A stretch of 16,806 nucleotides of DNA, taken from the NCBI GenBank assembly GCA_949284665.1, contig CASDWR010000252.1, positions 1 to 16,806 on the forward strand, read 5' to 3'. The notes beneath the pieces were generated by a model that was not told the origin of the DNA, did not search any database, and saw only the letters and a list, made by a program, of their open reading frames with translations. Source of the DNA: an uncultured Rikenellaceae bacterium (GTDB lineage: Bacteria > Bacteroidota > Bacteroidia > Bacteroidales > Rikenellaceae). The translations under genes were made by a program, and so were the position numbers. Positions 1 through 7,373 of the stretch are shown piece by piece. Position 1 is the stretch's first letter. Each line of letters starts with the position of its first letter.

Positions 1-30
1 CTTTCATCTGTAAGACAATCTCTTGATCCA

Positions 31-846
31 TTACACGCCGCTGAAAGAGCTGAATCCGCCATCGATTGGGAGAACAACCCCGGTAATAAAGCTGGCGGCA
101 TCGGAACAGAGGAACTGTACGGCGCCGTTCAATTCGGTGATATCGCCGAAACGTCCCATCGGGGTTTTGGCAAGGACCTTTTTGCTACGCTCCGTCAGAG
201 ATCCGTCCGGATTGATAAGCACAGCCCGGTTCTGGTCTCCGATAAAGAAACCGGGGGCAATTGCATTCACCCGAATGCCTTCGCCGAACTTCATGGCCAT
301 TTCCATTGCCATCCATTGCGTGAAGCTGATAATTCCGGTTTTAGCCACCGAATAACCGGGTACACGCGTAATGGCCGAATAAGCCGCCATCGAAGAGATA
401 TTGATAATTGCCCCCTTTTTCTGGCGAGCCATCACTTTTCCGAAAGCGAGCGAAGGATAGACCGTTCCGTTCAGATTCAAATCCGTCACTTTTTTCCAGT
501 CCTCGACTTTCATATCGAAAACGGTCTGTTCGGGAGTCAGGGTCGCACCCGGCAAATTGCCGCCGGCTACATTGATCAGAATGTCGATCCTGCCCCATTT
601 TTCCACGATCATGTCGGCCACTTTCTGAAGATTTTCCACATCGAGCACGTTGCCGATCAGACCAATAGCCTCACCCCCCATCGCTTTGAGTTCTTCGACG
701 CGTTTGTCGAGTTGTTCCTGACGGATGTCGATTGCCACTACCTTCGCACCCTGTTCGATGAAGCTGCGTGCGATGTTGCCACCCAGCACGCCGCCGGCGC
801 CCGTAATCACGGCCACCTTCCCCTGAATACTGAATTGTTCGTTCAT
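31..846 (-). CDS. uxuB: SDR-family D-mannonate oxidoreductase (fructuronate reductase)
   Basis: Predicted cytosolic NAD(H)-dependent short-chain dehydrogenase that interconverts D-fructuronate and D-mannonate, the step before UxuA. The 271-residue length is normal for a classical SDR. Visible motifs are the Rossmann loop TGAGGVLG (residues 15-22), Asp40 at the end of the second strand (favouring NAD over NADP), the NVAG stretch (92-95), catalytic Ser151/Ser152, and Tyr165 and Lys169 of YxxxK. The AGGN after the NVAG strand and the ending DGGFSSFSGV resemble the Bacillus-type SDR UxuB (YjmF), which is unrelated to the long-chain UxuB of E. coli. It lies 85 bp downstream of uxuA on the same strand, so the two are probably co-transcribed. 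No terminator is visible in the remaining 30 bases; a possible next start (ATG, minus strand, bases 7-5) sits at the edge but cannot be assessed. The SDR call is firm; the substrate rests mainly on uxuA next door. Confidence 0.87.
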   Translation of the reverse strand: MNEQFSIQGKVAVITGAGGVLGGNIARSFIEQGAKVVAIDIRQEQLDKRVEELKAMGGEAIGLIGNVLDVENLQKVADMIVEKWGRIDILINVAGGNLPGATLTPEQTVFDMKVEDWKKVTDLNLNGTVYPSLAFGKVMARQKKGAIINISSMAAYSAITRVPGYSVAKTGIISFTQWMAMEMAMKFGEGIRVNAIAPGFFIGDQNRAVLINPDGSLTERSKKVLAKTPMGRFGDITELNGAVQFLCSDAASFITGVVLPIDGGFSSFSGV

Positions 847-931
847 GATTTTTTATTTTTTGTTACCTTATCGGTTTATCGTTTTCTTTGTTCGACAAAG
901 GGCCATAGAGGTTGTTCCCGTATGGACGCCT

Positions 932-2134
932 TTATTTTTCGCAGTGTTCTACGGCAGCCATAACTCCCGACATTTCAGCCAGGGCTTTCATTCGTCCCAG
1001 GAAAGAGTATCCGGGGTTAAAGCCCGACTTGTCAAGATCGTCGAGCATAAGGGGGCCGTGGTCTACCCGCATCGGAATCCGTGAGTCGAACATGCCTGCC
1101 GCACGGCGGCGCTTCTCCTCGGCGAGGAAAATCCGTACCACATCGATCAATCCCGCACGACCGGCTAAATGGCTTGCCTCCACAAAATCTCCTCCAGGGA
1201 GGACATCCGTACTGCGCAAATGGACGAAATGGGTACGCGTCGCAAACCGCTCCGCCATGGCCGGAACATTATTGTGGGCACCCGAACTGAGCGACCCTGC
1301 GCAAAAAGTCAGGCCGTTTGCATGTTCGTCCACCGCATTCAGAATCCATTCGATATCTTCGGCAGAGGTTACGATACGGGGCAACCCGAGCACCTGACAG
1401 GGAGGGTCGTCGGGGTGTACGCACAAGTTCACACCGTATTCCGTTGCCACGGGCGTCACTTGTTCGAGGAAGAATTTCATGTTCTCTCTCAATGCGTTTT
1501 TGTCAATTCCCCCATAACGGGCAAGCAGTCCATTGAAAACAGCTACCGGATCGAGTTCCTTGCCACTGATATTTCCATTGATAAAACCCTGCGTTTTGAC
1601 GATAATGGTATCAATAAGTTCGTCTATTTCCTTGCGCGTAATGGTTTTCTTAAGATCATGCACTTTTGCCAGTTCTTCTTCCGAATAATCTGCTTCCGCG
1701 CCTTTCCGATTCAATATACAACAGTCGAAATAAGCGAATCGAATCTTGTCGAAATAAAGCGTACAGGTTCCATCCGGGAGACGTCGGTGCAAATCGGTCC
1801 GAATCCAGTCGATAACGGGCATGAAGTTATAACAAACGGTATGGATTCCCGCTTGTCCGAGATTTTTCAGGGAAATTTTGTAATTCTCAATCAACTGGTC
1901 ACGATCGGGTCCTCCGTATTTGATGCTTTCACTGACAGGCAGGCTTTCCACAACCGACCACCGCAGACCGGCCGATTCGATGAAGGCTTTATACTCGGCA
2001 ATCTGTTCCGGCTGCCATACCTGCCCGTTCGGGATCCCATGCAATGCTGAAACGATCCCTTCCACGCCGATCTGTCGCAACATTTCCAATGTTATGATAT
2101 CGTTACGACCGAACCATCTCCATGTTTTTTCCAT
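932..2134 (-). CDS. uxuA: Mannonate dehydratase
   Basis: Cytosolic enzyme that dehydrates D-mannonate to 2-keto-3-deoxy-D-gluconate in glucuronate degradation; the family is a TIM-barrel metalloenzyme related to xylose isomerase. The 400-residue length matches the family (about 390-400). Hallmarks are the N-terminal WRWFGRND, IVSALHGIPNG, the block VCYNFMPVIDWIRTDL, the Cys-His loop CVHPDDPPCQVLGLPRI, FCAGSLSSGAHN and the C-terminal RVDHGP. The conserved Cys and His residues fit the metal site. ATG at 2134 is the natural start because WRWFG is normally right at the N terminus. It is the first gene of a probable uxuA-uxuB operon and diverges from the lipoprotein operon across a 446-bp gap. No truncation or frame break is seen. 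Confidence 0.96.
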   Translation of the reverse strand: MEKTWRWFGRNDIITLEMLRQIGVEGIVSALHGIPNGQVWQPEQIAEYKAFIESAGLRWSVVESLPVSESIKYGGPDRDQLIENYKISLKNLGQAGIHTVCYNFMPVIDWIRTDLHRRLPDGTCTLYFDKIRFAYFDCCILNRKGAEADYSEEELAKVHDLKKTITRKEIDELIDTIIVKTQGFINGNISGKELDPVAVFNGLLARYGGIDKNALRENMKFFLEQVTPVATEYGVNLCVHPDDPPCQVLGLPRIVTSAEDIEWILNAVDEHANGLTFCAGSLSSGAHNNVPAMAERFATRTHFVHLRSTDVLPGGDFVEASHLAGRAGLIDVVRIFLAEEKRRRAAGMFDSRIPMRVDHGPLMLDDLDKSGFNPGYSFLGRMKALAEMSGVMAAVEHCEK

Positions 2135-2282
2135 AATGACACATTCGTTTTTTATCGTTATTACTTTTGTTCCGCATTAGCCATATCCGTTATGACGACC
2201 CCGCACAATAGAGAAACTGCCCGTTCACAACGAATAACAGAAACACGGACGATCCACTCGGGGTGCATCATCGTGAAATGCG

Positions 2283-2305
2283 ATTTCCGTCCTGTGGATG
2301 GAAAT
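2283..2305. promoter_or_regulatory. 23-bp inverted repeat, candidate operator of uxuA
   Basis: Arms ATTTCCGTCC and GGATGGAAAT flank TGT, giving nine matched pairs out of ten. The one imperfect pair is G-U in plus-strand RNA but A-C in a uxuA-strand transcript, so a DNA operator is more likely than a leader hairpin of uxuA. It lies about 24 bp downstream of the predicted uxuA -7 box, a usual place for a repressor of the LacI or GntR type. No regulator gene for it is in the window. Confidence 0.4.
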
Positions 2306-2328
2306 TACGGGCATAAATCGACCATGCG

Positions 2329-2336
2329 CAAAGGTA
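2329..2336 (-). promoter_or_regulatory. Candidate Bacteroidetes -7 box for uxuA-uxuB
   Basis: On the minus strand this reads TACCTTTG, an exact match to the TAnnTTTG -7 element of the Bacteroidetes housekeeping sigma factor. No good TTTG -33 element is seen at the usual distance. Transcription would begin near 2322. Confidence 0.4.
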
Positions 2337-2473
2337 AGACTTTTTTGCCTGTTTCGTTCGCTTTCCCGGAAATTTCTCAAAGAAAGATCGCAAAGCCCCT
2401 CCGTGATATCCGGGACGTGGTCACAAAACCATTGCGGCGGAAGATTGTGCGATTTAAACGAACTTCTGTACTA

Positions 2474-2502
2474 TTTGTAAGTACACAAAGAGAATACTTT
2501 TG
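2474..2502 (+). promoter_or_regulatory. Promoter of the four-gene lipoprotein operon
   Basis: TTTG at 2474-2477 (-33) and TACTTTTG at 2495-2502 (TAnnTTTG, -7) are 17 bp apart, close to the Bacteroidetes consensus. Start of transcription is expected near 2509, leaving a leader of about 70 nt before the ATG at 2581. A short dyad, TGTAC (2467-2471) and GTACA (2481-2485), brackets the -33 element and could be a regulator site. Confidence 0.65.
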
Positions 2503-2517
2503 TTATATAATATAAAA

Positions 2518-2547
2518 TTCCTGTCACGGGAAGACAAAAAACAGGAA
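2518..2547. promoter_or_regulatory. Three related half-sites in the lipoprotein operon leader
   Basis: TTCCTGT (2518-2524) faces ACGGGAA (2526-2532) as a 15-bp near-palindrome with one mismatch, and a second right-hand half-site, ACAGGAA (2541-2547), is the exact complement of the first. The two right-hand half-sites form a direct repeat with a 15-bp period just downstream of the predicted transcription start. It could be a protein-binding site or a small leader hairpin; the sequence does not decide. Confidence 0.35.
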
Positions 2548-2580
2548 AAACAACAATAAATCCCAAAAATACAACTAACT

Positions 2581-4158
2581 ATGGAAAGAAAATCATTTTT
2601 AAGGAAATTGGCGACGGCCGTTTTCGTTTTGGGAATGCTCGCATGCACCAAAGAAAACGATGGCACAGTTTCCTTCAAGCCCGACACTGGAGACACAGGT
2701 TCAGAAACGACCGAGGATGTCCTTCCCACACCGCTGCCCGAAGAACTTTATTCTCCTTCCGAGAAACCGAAACTGTATAAGCCTATCATGGTAGAGGTTA
2801 GCACATCCAACACAAAAAAGGAGAATCGCAAATGGAAAGAGAATAAGACACGTATTTTACCTTATTTGTCCAACTTTACGCCCGATACGACAACCGCTCG
2901 TTACAAATCCATTACGAACAAGTGGGGGAGCAATACCCAGCTTCCGCAACGCACTGCCACAGGTCGTTTCCATGTGGAAAAGATCGGTGACCGTTGGTGG
3001 ATTATCGATCCGGAGGGCTACATGCACTATAATCGCAGCGTAACTTCTGTACGGAAAGGCAGTTCGTCACGGAACGAAAGTTCATGGAACAACCGGTTCG
3101 GAAGCGACGCGAAATGGCTTGCCACTACACAAGCGGAACTCGCCGCAATCGGATTCCACGGATCAGCAGCATTCTGCACGGATACTTACGAGTTGATACA
3201 AACCCACAACAGGACTTATCCGAATGCGCCTATGACACTTGCGCCCTCTTTTGGATTTTTGAGCCAATTCCGCCAACAGCGTGGCCACGCCTATCCCGAC
3301 GGGAACTCTTATACGGCTGCCGCCCTCGTATTTCATGACGATTGGGAAGATTTTTGTTTGAGTTACATCAAAAGTGCATTGAAACCTTACCTGAACGATC
3401 CCAACGTATTGGGATTCTTTTCAGACAACGAAATCGCCTTTGCCGGGAGCAGTTCGGGCAACGGGAGTGAAAACCATATCCTCACACGCTGTTTGAAAAT
3501 TGCGGATCATACACATCCCGCCTATCTTGCAGCAGAAAAATTCGTACGGGAAGAGTTGGGTAAAGAGCCTACAGATCCCACTTATTGGGCAGAAAACTGC
3601 CAGTTTACCGGTGTGATCGCCGAAAAATACTACAAAGGTGTCAAAGAAGCGCTTAAACAGGTAGATCCCGGAATGATGTATCTCGGCACCCGCCTCCATG
3701 GCGAGATAAAAGGGATTCAGGGAGTGGTAGAAGCTGCAGGCCGCTGGTGCGATATCGTATCGATCAACTACTACGGACAATGGAGTCCGCAACTGGGTAC
3801 CCGCGTGAAAGAGTGGGGTGAATGGGCACAGGCACCTTTCATTGTAACGGAGTTCTACACGAAAGGGATCGATGATTCCGACCTGAACAACGAATCGGGA
3901 GCCGGGTTTGCGGTAAGGACCCAAAAGGAGCGGGCATATGCTTACCAACACTTCACCCTCGGCTTGCTCGAAGCCACGAACTGTGTGGGATGGCACTGGT
4001 TCAAATATCAGGACGACGATGGCACGGACAACGACAGTAAACCGGCCAACAAAGGCATCTACAACAACTACTATAAGATGTTCCCCTATTTGGGCACCTA
4101 CATGAAAGCGCTCAACTACAACGTATACGATCTTATCGACTTTTTTGATAACAAATAG
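2581..4158 (+). CDS. Agarase-like (GH50-like, clan GH-A) lipoprotein, copy 1
   Basis: Predicted lipid-anchored glycoside hydrolase of 525 residues. The signal peptide ends in a lipobox with Cys22 (GMLAC), followed by TKEND, a charged stretch compatible with surface export. A linker and N-terminal segment (about 40-130) lead to a TIM-barrel-like region starting with DRWWIIDPEGY (about 137-147), as in beta-agarase-like proteins. GFFSDNE ends in Glu284, the likely acid/base, and FIVTEFY holds Glu424, the likely nucleophile. MYLGTRLHG and WHWFKYQDDD (471-480) also recall GH50. It is shorter than typical agarases (about 700 or more). Family knowledge supports a retaining clan GH-A hydrolase; the substrate is unknown, and agarose should not be assumed. 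It is first in the operon, 46 bp before the lectin-like gene, and is clearly paralogous to 5749-7347. Confidence 0.72.
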   Translation: MERKSFLRKLATAVFVLGMLACTKENDGTVSFKPDTGDTGSETTEDVLPTPLPEELYSPSEKPKLYKPIMVEVSTSNTKKENRKWKENKTRILPYLSNFTPDTTTARYKSITNKWGSNTQLPQRTATGRFHVEKIGDRWWIIDPEGYMHYNRSVTSVRKGSSSRNESSWNNRFGSDAKWLATTQAELAAIGFHGSAAFCTDTYELIQTHNRTYPNAPMTLAPSFGFLSQFRQQRGHAYPDGNSYTAAALVFHDDWEDFCLSYIKSALKPYLNDPNVLGFFSDNEIAFAGSSSGNGSENHILTRCLKIADHTHPAYLAAEKFVREELGKEPTDPTYWAENCQFTGVIAEKYYKGVKEALKQVDPGMMYLGTRLHGEIKGIQGVVEAAGRWCDIVSINYYGQWSPQLGTRVKEWGEWAQAPFIVTEFYTKGIDDSDLNNESGAGFAVRTQKERAYAYQHFTLGLLEATNCVGWHWFKYQDDDGTDNDSKPANKGIYNNYYKMFPYLGTYMKALNYNVYDLIDFFDNK

Positions 4159-4204
4159 ACAGGGACGCATACGGCAAACAACTTGAAATGAGCCATATAA
4201 TATT

Positions 4205-5725
4205 ATGAAGAGAACTATTTTACTGATGATTGCCGCACTGGCAATCATCAGTTGCAAAAAGGAAAACGGGAGTGAGAATACTCCGAGCGATACGCCCCTG
4301 ACAATCGGCATGGAAGTCGAGGGAGGTATGGTGTATTATATCGATCCGCTCAATCCTCAGGCCGGGAAAATCATTGAGTTGACCATGGCGGAAGAACTTA
4401 CCTGGTCGGATTTGGGCGAAACCACGGGAGCCGTCTCGCGCACCGATGGGGTTGCCAATACGGCAGCAATCATGGCATCTGAACACTACCCGGAAAACTA
4501 TCCGGCAATGATGCACTGCGAAGCGCTGGGCGAAGGGTGGTACATGCCAGCCATCGAAGAGTGGCAGGAGATATACGACCTTTGGAACGGCGGTGGGGAC
4601 AAGAATATAGCCAACGAAACGGCTCGTGCCGCATTCGATCTAATGCTTACCGATCTGGGCGGGACTCCGATGAATCCGAATCCCGAGACGACCCAGAACG
4701 GACAGAGTTATTGGTCGAGCACCGAAATGTCAGACAACAACGCCAATGCTTACTATCTCCGTTTCGGCAATTGGGCGGAAGCAGGAGCCGTCAAACGTTC
4801 TACGGCCCGTTTGACACGCTGTATCAAAACTGTAGGTACGTTAAGCCCGGTACCGACTCTGGTATTCGCAGACAACATCGTCTCGTTGCCGGCTGCAGCC
4901 GGCAGTACGGGAAGCGTCTCTTTCACTTCGAACCAGACGGAATTCTCAATCGAAGTTGACGAGGAAGCCGCCGAATGGTGCGAAGCGACGATTTCCGGGA
5001 ATTCGGTAACTGTCAAGGCACTCACGGCCAACGACGGTTCGACTCCGCGCACCGCAACCATACGGGTTACGGCAGGGCCGGAAGCGTTGCATACTACCGC
5101 ATCGCTTATCGTTTCACAGGCAACGTCGGTCGTGTTCGAATCACACGTAGGTGAGTTCATGCAAGGTGGTGTCGTTTTCTGGCAAAATCCGGAAGATCCC
5201 ACGCAGGCCAAGATTCTATCACCGAACCGCCTCTCCGGGAAACCCTGGTGCGAACGATCGGAGCAGGATGTACTTACGGGCGCGGATTCGCGTACGGACG
5301 GGATTGCCAATACGGAGAAAATCCTCGCTTTGCCCAATGCCGACAAGTACTATGCCGCCCAATACTGTAAATCGATGGGAGAAGGATGGTATCTTCCTGC
5401 CAAGGACGAAATGCTTGAAATATTCGCCGCCTACAATGGCGTCTCTTCGTGGGAACTTGCCGACAAAGGGACTCCGGCCAACATCCCTGCGGAACAACGG
5501 GCAGCCCGCGCAGCTTTCGACAAGGTGTTGACCGACAATGGTGGCGTCATAATGAATTCGCAGGCTGATGACAAGAATGGTGAAAGCTATTGGTCGAGTA
5601 CGGAAGATCCCAATGATGTACAAAAAGTCTACTACCTGCGATGCGGGGCACTCGACAACAACACGATGGCCAAACGTGGTTCGGCACGGTTCGTACGTTG
5701 TGTCAAATACATTACTATCCCTTAA
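4205..5725 (+). CDS. Double lectin-like (DUF1566-like) lipoprotein with central BACON-like domain
   Basis: Predicted surface lipoprotein of 506 residues that probably binds glycan rather than cutting it. The lipobox is AIISC with Cys17, followed by KKENG. It has two internal repeats, about 40-209 and 321-501. Each runs GG-M/V-V, SRTDGxANT, GEGWY-M/L-PA, AARAAFD or TARAAFD, YWSSTE, YYLR and ends RCxK. These are marks of DUF1566-type proteins, which have a C-type-lectin-like fold. Each repeat has a Cys before GEGWY and one in RCxK (Cys206 in repeat 1) that may form a disulfide. Between them, about 218-310, is a BACON-like beta-sandwich (LVFADNIVSLPAAAG to LIVSQA), a module often linked to carbohydrate binding or spacing in Bacteroidetes. 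It lies between two paralogous hydrolases, so a partner role in surface glycan capture is the best inference. No catalytic motif is seen. Confidence 0.65.
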   Translation: MKRTILLMIAALAIISCKKENGSENTPSDTPLTIGMEVEGGMVYYIDPLNPQAGKIIELTMAEELTWSDLGETTGAVSRTDGVANTAAIMASEHYPENYPAMMHCEALGEGWYMPAIEEWQEIYDLWNGGGDKNIANETARAAFDLMLTDLGGTPMNPNPETTQNGQSYWSSTEMSDNNANAYYLRFGNWAEAGAVKRSTARLTRCIKTVGTLSPVPTLVFADNIVSLPAAAGSTGSVSFTSNQTEFSIEVDEEAAEWCEATISGNSVTVKALTANDGSTPRTATIRVTAGPEALHTTASLIVSQATSVVFESHVGEFMQGGVVFWQNPEDPTQAKILSPNRLSGKPWCERSEQDVLTGADSRTDGIANTEKILALPNADKYYAAQYCKSMGEGWYLPAKDEMLEIFAAYNGVSSWELADKGTPANIPAEQRAARAAFDKVLTDNGGVIMNSQADDKNGESYWSSTEDPNDVQKVYYLRCGALDNNTMAKRGSARFVRCVKYITIP

Positions 5726-5748
5726 AATTACCCAAACAAGCGAACAAG

Positions 5749-7347
5749 ATGAGAACAAAGATATGGCCCTTCTTCGTCTGCCTTGCGCTGATGATGGCCG
5801 GATGTACCAAAGAGAACGAGAATGGCAACGGAGAGCCGACGACTCCGACTGAGGACGACACGATCACACATACACTCGGAAGTAATGATTCAGAGTTACA
5901 GAAGCGCGAACGGCTCTCGGCCGAATATTACTCGCCTTCCAAACTGCTCAGCCGTTACTATCCGATCATGGTGAGTCGTGCCGTGGGAAGCACGCAAAAC
6001 CCGGAAGCGATCACCTGGAAACCGCAAAAGACCCGTATTTTGTACAATATGGTAGGGTTCACACCCGATACGACGGGCACCACCTACCGGGCAACGACCA
6101 ACAAATATGGTAGCAGTACGAAACTGCCACGACAAACGGCAACCGGACGTTATTATACCAAAAAGATCGGAGATCGTTGGTGGATCATCGATCCTGAAGG
6201 ATATGTACATTACGAACGCAGTGTGACCTCATTCCGCAAGGGCGGTTCGGCCCGTAACGCTGCGGCATGGGCACAACGTTTCGGGTCGGACGAGGCATGG
6301 ACACGCATTACGGCCGAAGAGCTGGCCGCAATCGGATTTCATGGCACAGGGGCTTTCTGTACGAACACCTATCAAATCATACAGGCACACAATACGGCCG
6401 TACCCGAACGACCCTTGTCGTTATCGCCCTCATTCCATTTTATCGGAGCATGGAAATCGTCATCGGGCTATGCCTATCCGGCCAGTGCCAGCGGAGACGA
6501 TTACGACAAACTCATCGGTCTCATCTTCTATCCTGGGTGGGAAGAGTTCTGCATGGAATGGGCCGCCAAGGAACTTGCCCCTTATAAAGGAGACCCGAAT
6601 GTGTTGGGCGTTTATTCGGACAATGAACTTGACTTCTCCTCTACCAACGGCGACAACCCACGCATCCTCGACCGCTTTCTGACCATCCTCGACGATAACG
6701 ACCCGGCCAAAAAGGTGGCACTTAAATTCCTTGAGGACAAAGGGATAACAGATCCAAAACAGATTGACGACTGGGATAATGCGGAATTCGCAGGTATCGT
6801 GGCAGAGCAATATTACGCTCCTGTACGGAAAGCGATAAAGGCCGTGGATCCCGACATGCTTTATCTGGGTTCGCGATTGCACGGACAGCCCAAATATCTG
6901 GAAGGGGTTATCAAGACAGCAGGCAAATATTGCGACATCATTTCGATCAACTATTACAGCAGGTGGAGTGTAGAACTCGACACGAAGGTATCGCAATGGA
7001 TGAAATGGACGGATACGCCATTCATGGTTACGGAATTCTATACCAAAGGGATGGACTCCGATTTACCGAATGTGTCGGGAGCTGGATTTGCCGTTCCGAC
7101 CCAATACGATCGCGCCTACGCTTACCAGCATTTCACCCTTGGGTTGCTCGAAGCAAAGAATTGTGTCGGTTGGCAATGGTTCAAGTATCAGGACGACGAT
7201 TTCCCGGATAACGACAACCAACCAGCCAACAAAGGTGTGTACGGCAACGATTATATCATGTTCCCCTATTTGGGTGACTACATGAAGAACCTGAATTACA
7301 ACGTATACGAATTGATCAACTTTTTCGACAGTTGTCCGACAAAGTAA
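5749..7347 (+). CDS. Agarase-like (GH50-like, clan GH-A) lipoprotein, copy 2
   Basis: Second agarase-like hydrolase, 532 residues from the ATG at 5749. An in-frame ATG exists at 5641, but it lies inside the previous gene and would bury the signal peptide; from 5749 the product begins MRTKIWPFF and reaches lipobox MAGC with Cys19, then TKENEN. The same blocks as copy 1 follow in the same order: DRWWIIDPEGY, LGVYSDNE with Glu293 (acid/base), LYLGSRLHG, FMVTEFY with Glu429 (nucleophile) and WQWFKYQDDD. Long runs are identical or similar to copy 1, pointing to a tandem duplication later separated by the lectin-like gene. Divergence is strongest in the lipoprotein linker and between the PSF motif and the acid/base strand, which may mean different specificity. 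It starts 23 bp after the lectin-like gene and ends 26 bp before the phosphodiesterase. Confidence 0.72.
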   Translation: MRTKIWPFFVCLALMMAGCTKENENGNGEPTTPTEDDTITHTLGSNDSELQKRERLSAEYYSPSKLLSRYYPIMVSRAVGSTQNPEAITWKPQKTRILYNMVGFTPDTTGTTYRATTNKYGSSTKLPRQTATGRYYTKKIGDRWWIIDPEGYVHYERSVTSFRKGGSARNAAAWAQRFGSDEAWTRITAEELAAIGFHGTGAFCTNTYQIIQAHNTAVPERPLSLSPSFHFIGAWKSSSGYAYPASASGDDYDKLIGLIFYPGWEEFCMEWAAKELAPYKGDPNVLGVYSDNELDFSSTNGDNPRILDRFLTILDDNDPAKKVALKFLEDKGITDPKQIDDWDNAEFAGIVAEQYYAPVRKAIKAVDPDMLYLGSRLHGQPKYLEGVIKTAGKYCDIISINYYSRWSVELDTKVSQWMKWTDTPFMVTEFYTKGMDSDLPNVSGAGFAVPTQYDRAYAYQHFTLGLLEAKNCVGWQWFKYQDDDFPDNDNQPANKGVYGNDYIMFPYLGDYMKNLNYNVYELINFFDSCPTK

Positions 7348-7355
7348 CGAACGAA

Positions 7356-7364
7356 AGAGGAGGG
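7356..7364 (+). promoter_or_regulatory. Shine-Dalgarno site setting the phosphodiesterase start
   Basis: AGAGGAGGG ends 9 nt before the ATG at 7374. Such a strong purine site is unusual here. It supports 7374 over the in-frame ATG at 7332, which overlaps the previous gene and would add 14 charged residues in front of a clear signal peptide. Confidence 0.65.
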
Positions 7365-7373
7365 AAGAAGAAA

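Larger units (their letters stand above)
2135..2580. other. Divergent intergenic control region
   Basis: This 446-bp gap separates uxuA (minus) from the first lipoprotein gene (plus). I see no convincing gene: the short open frames here lack a family motif, signal peptide or plausible start context. It holds a candidate minus-strand -7 box (2329-2336), a plus-strand promoter (2474-2502), a 23-bp dyad (2283-2305) and a cluster of half-sites (2518-2547), each listed separately. The uxuA leader would be about 190 nt, long for this group. Confidence 0.6.

Noticed and set aside
316..963. Long plus-strand open frame opposite uxuB
   Set aside because: It is antisense to a gene with intact SDR motifs, has no family motif or start context, and is explained by codon bias of the real gene.
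1169..2050. 293-codon plus-strand open frame opposite uxuA
   Set aside because: UxuA is unmistakable on the minus strand; this translation shows no domain, signal peptide or promoter.
2192..2515. 107-codon plus-strand open frame in the uxuA/operon gap
   Set aside because: It spans the predicted promoter and dyad, is rich in Arg and Thr without structure, and lacks a ribosome site.
3421..4311. 296-codon minus-strand open frame opposite the first hydrolase
   Set aside because: Shadow of a gene whose catalytic motifs are clear on the plus strand; the paralogous copy shows similar shadows in the matching region.
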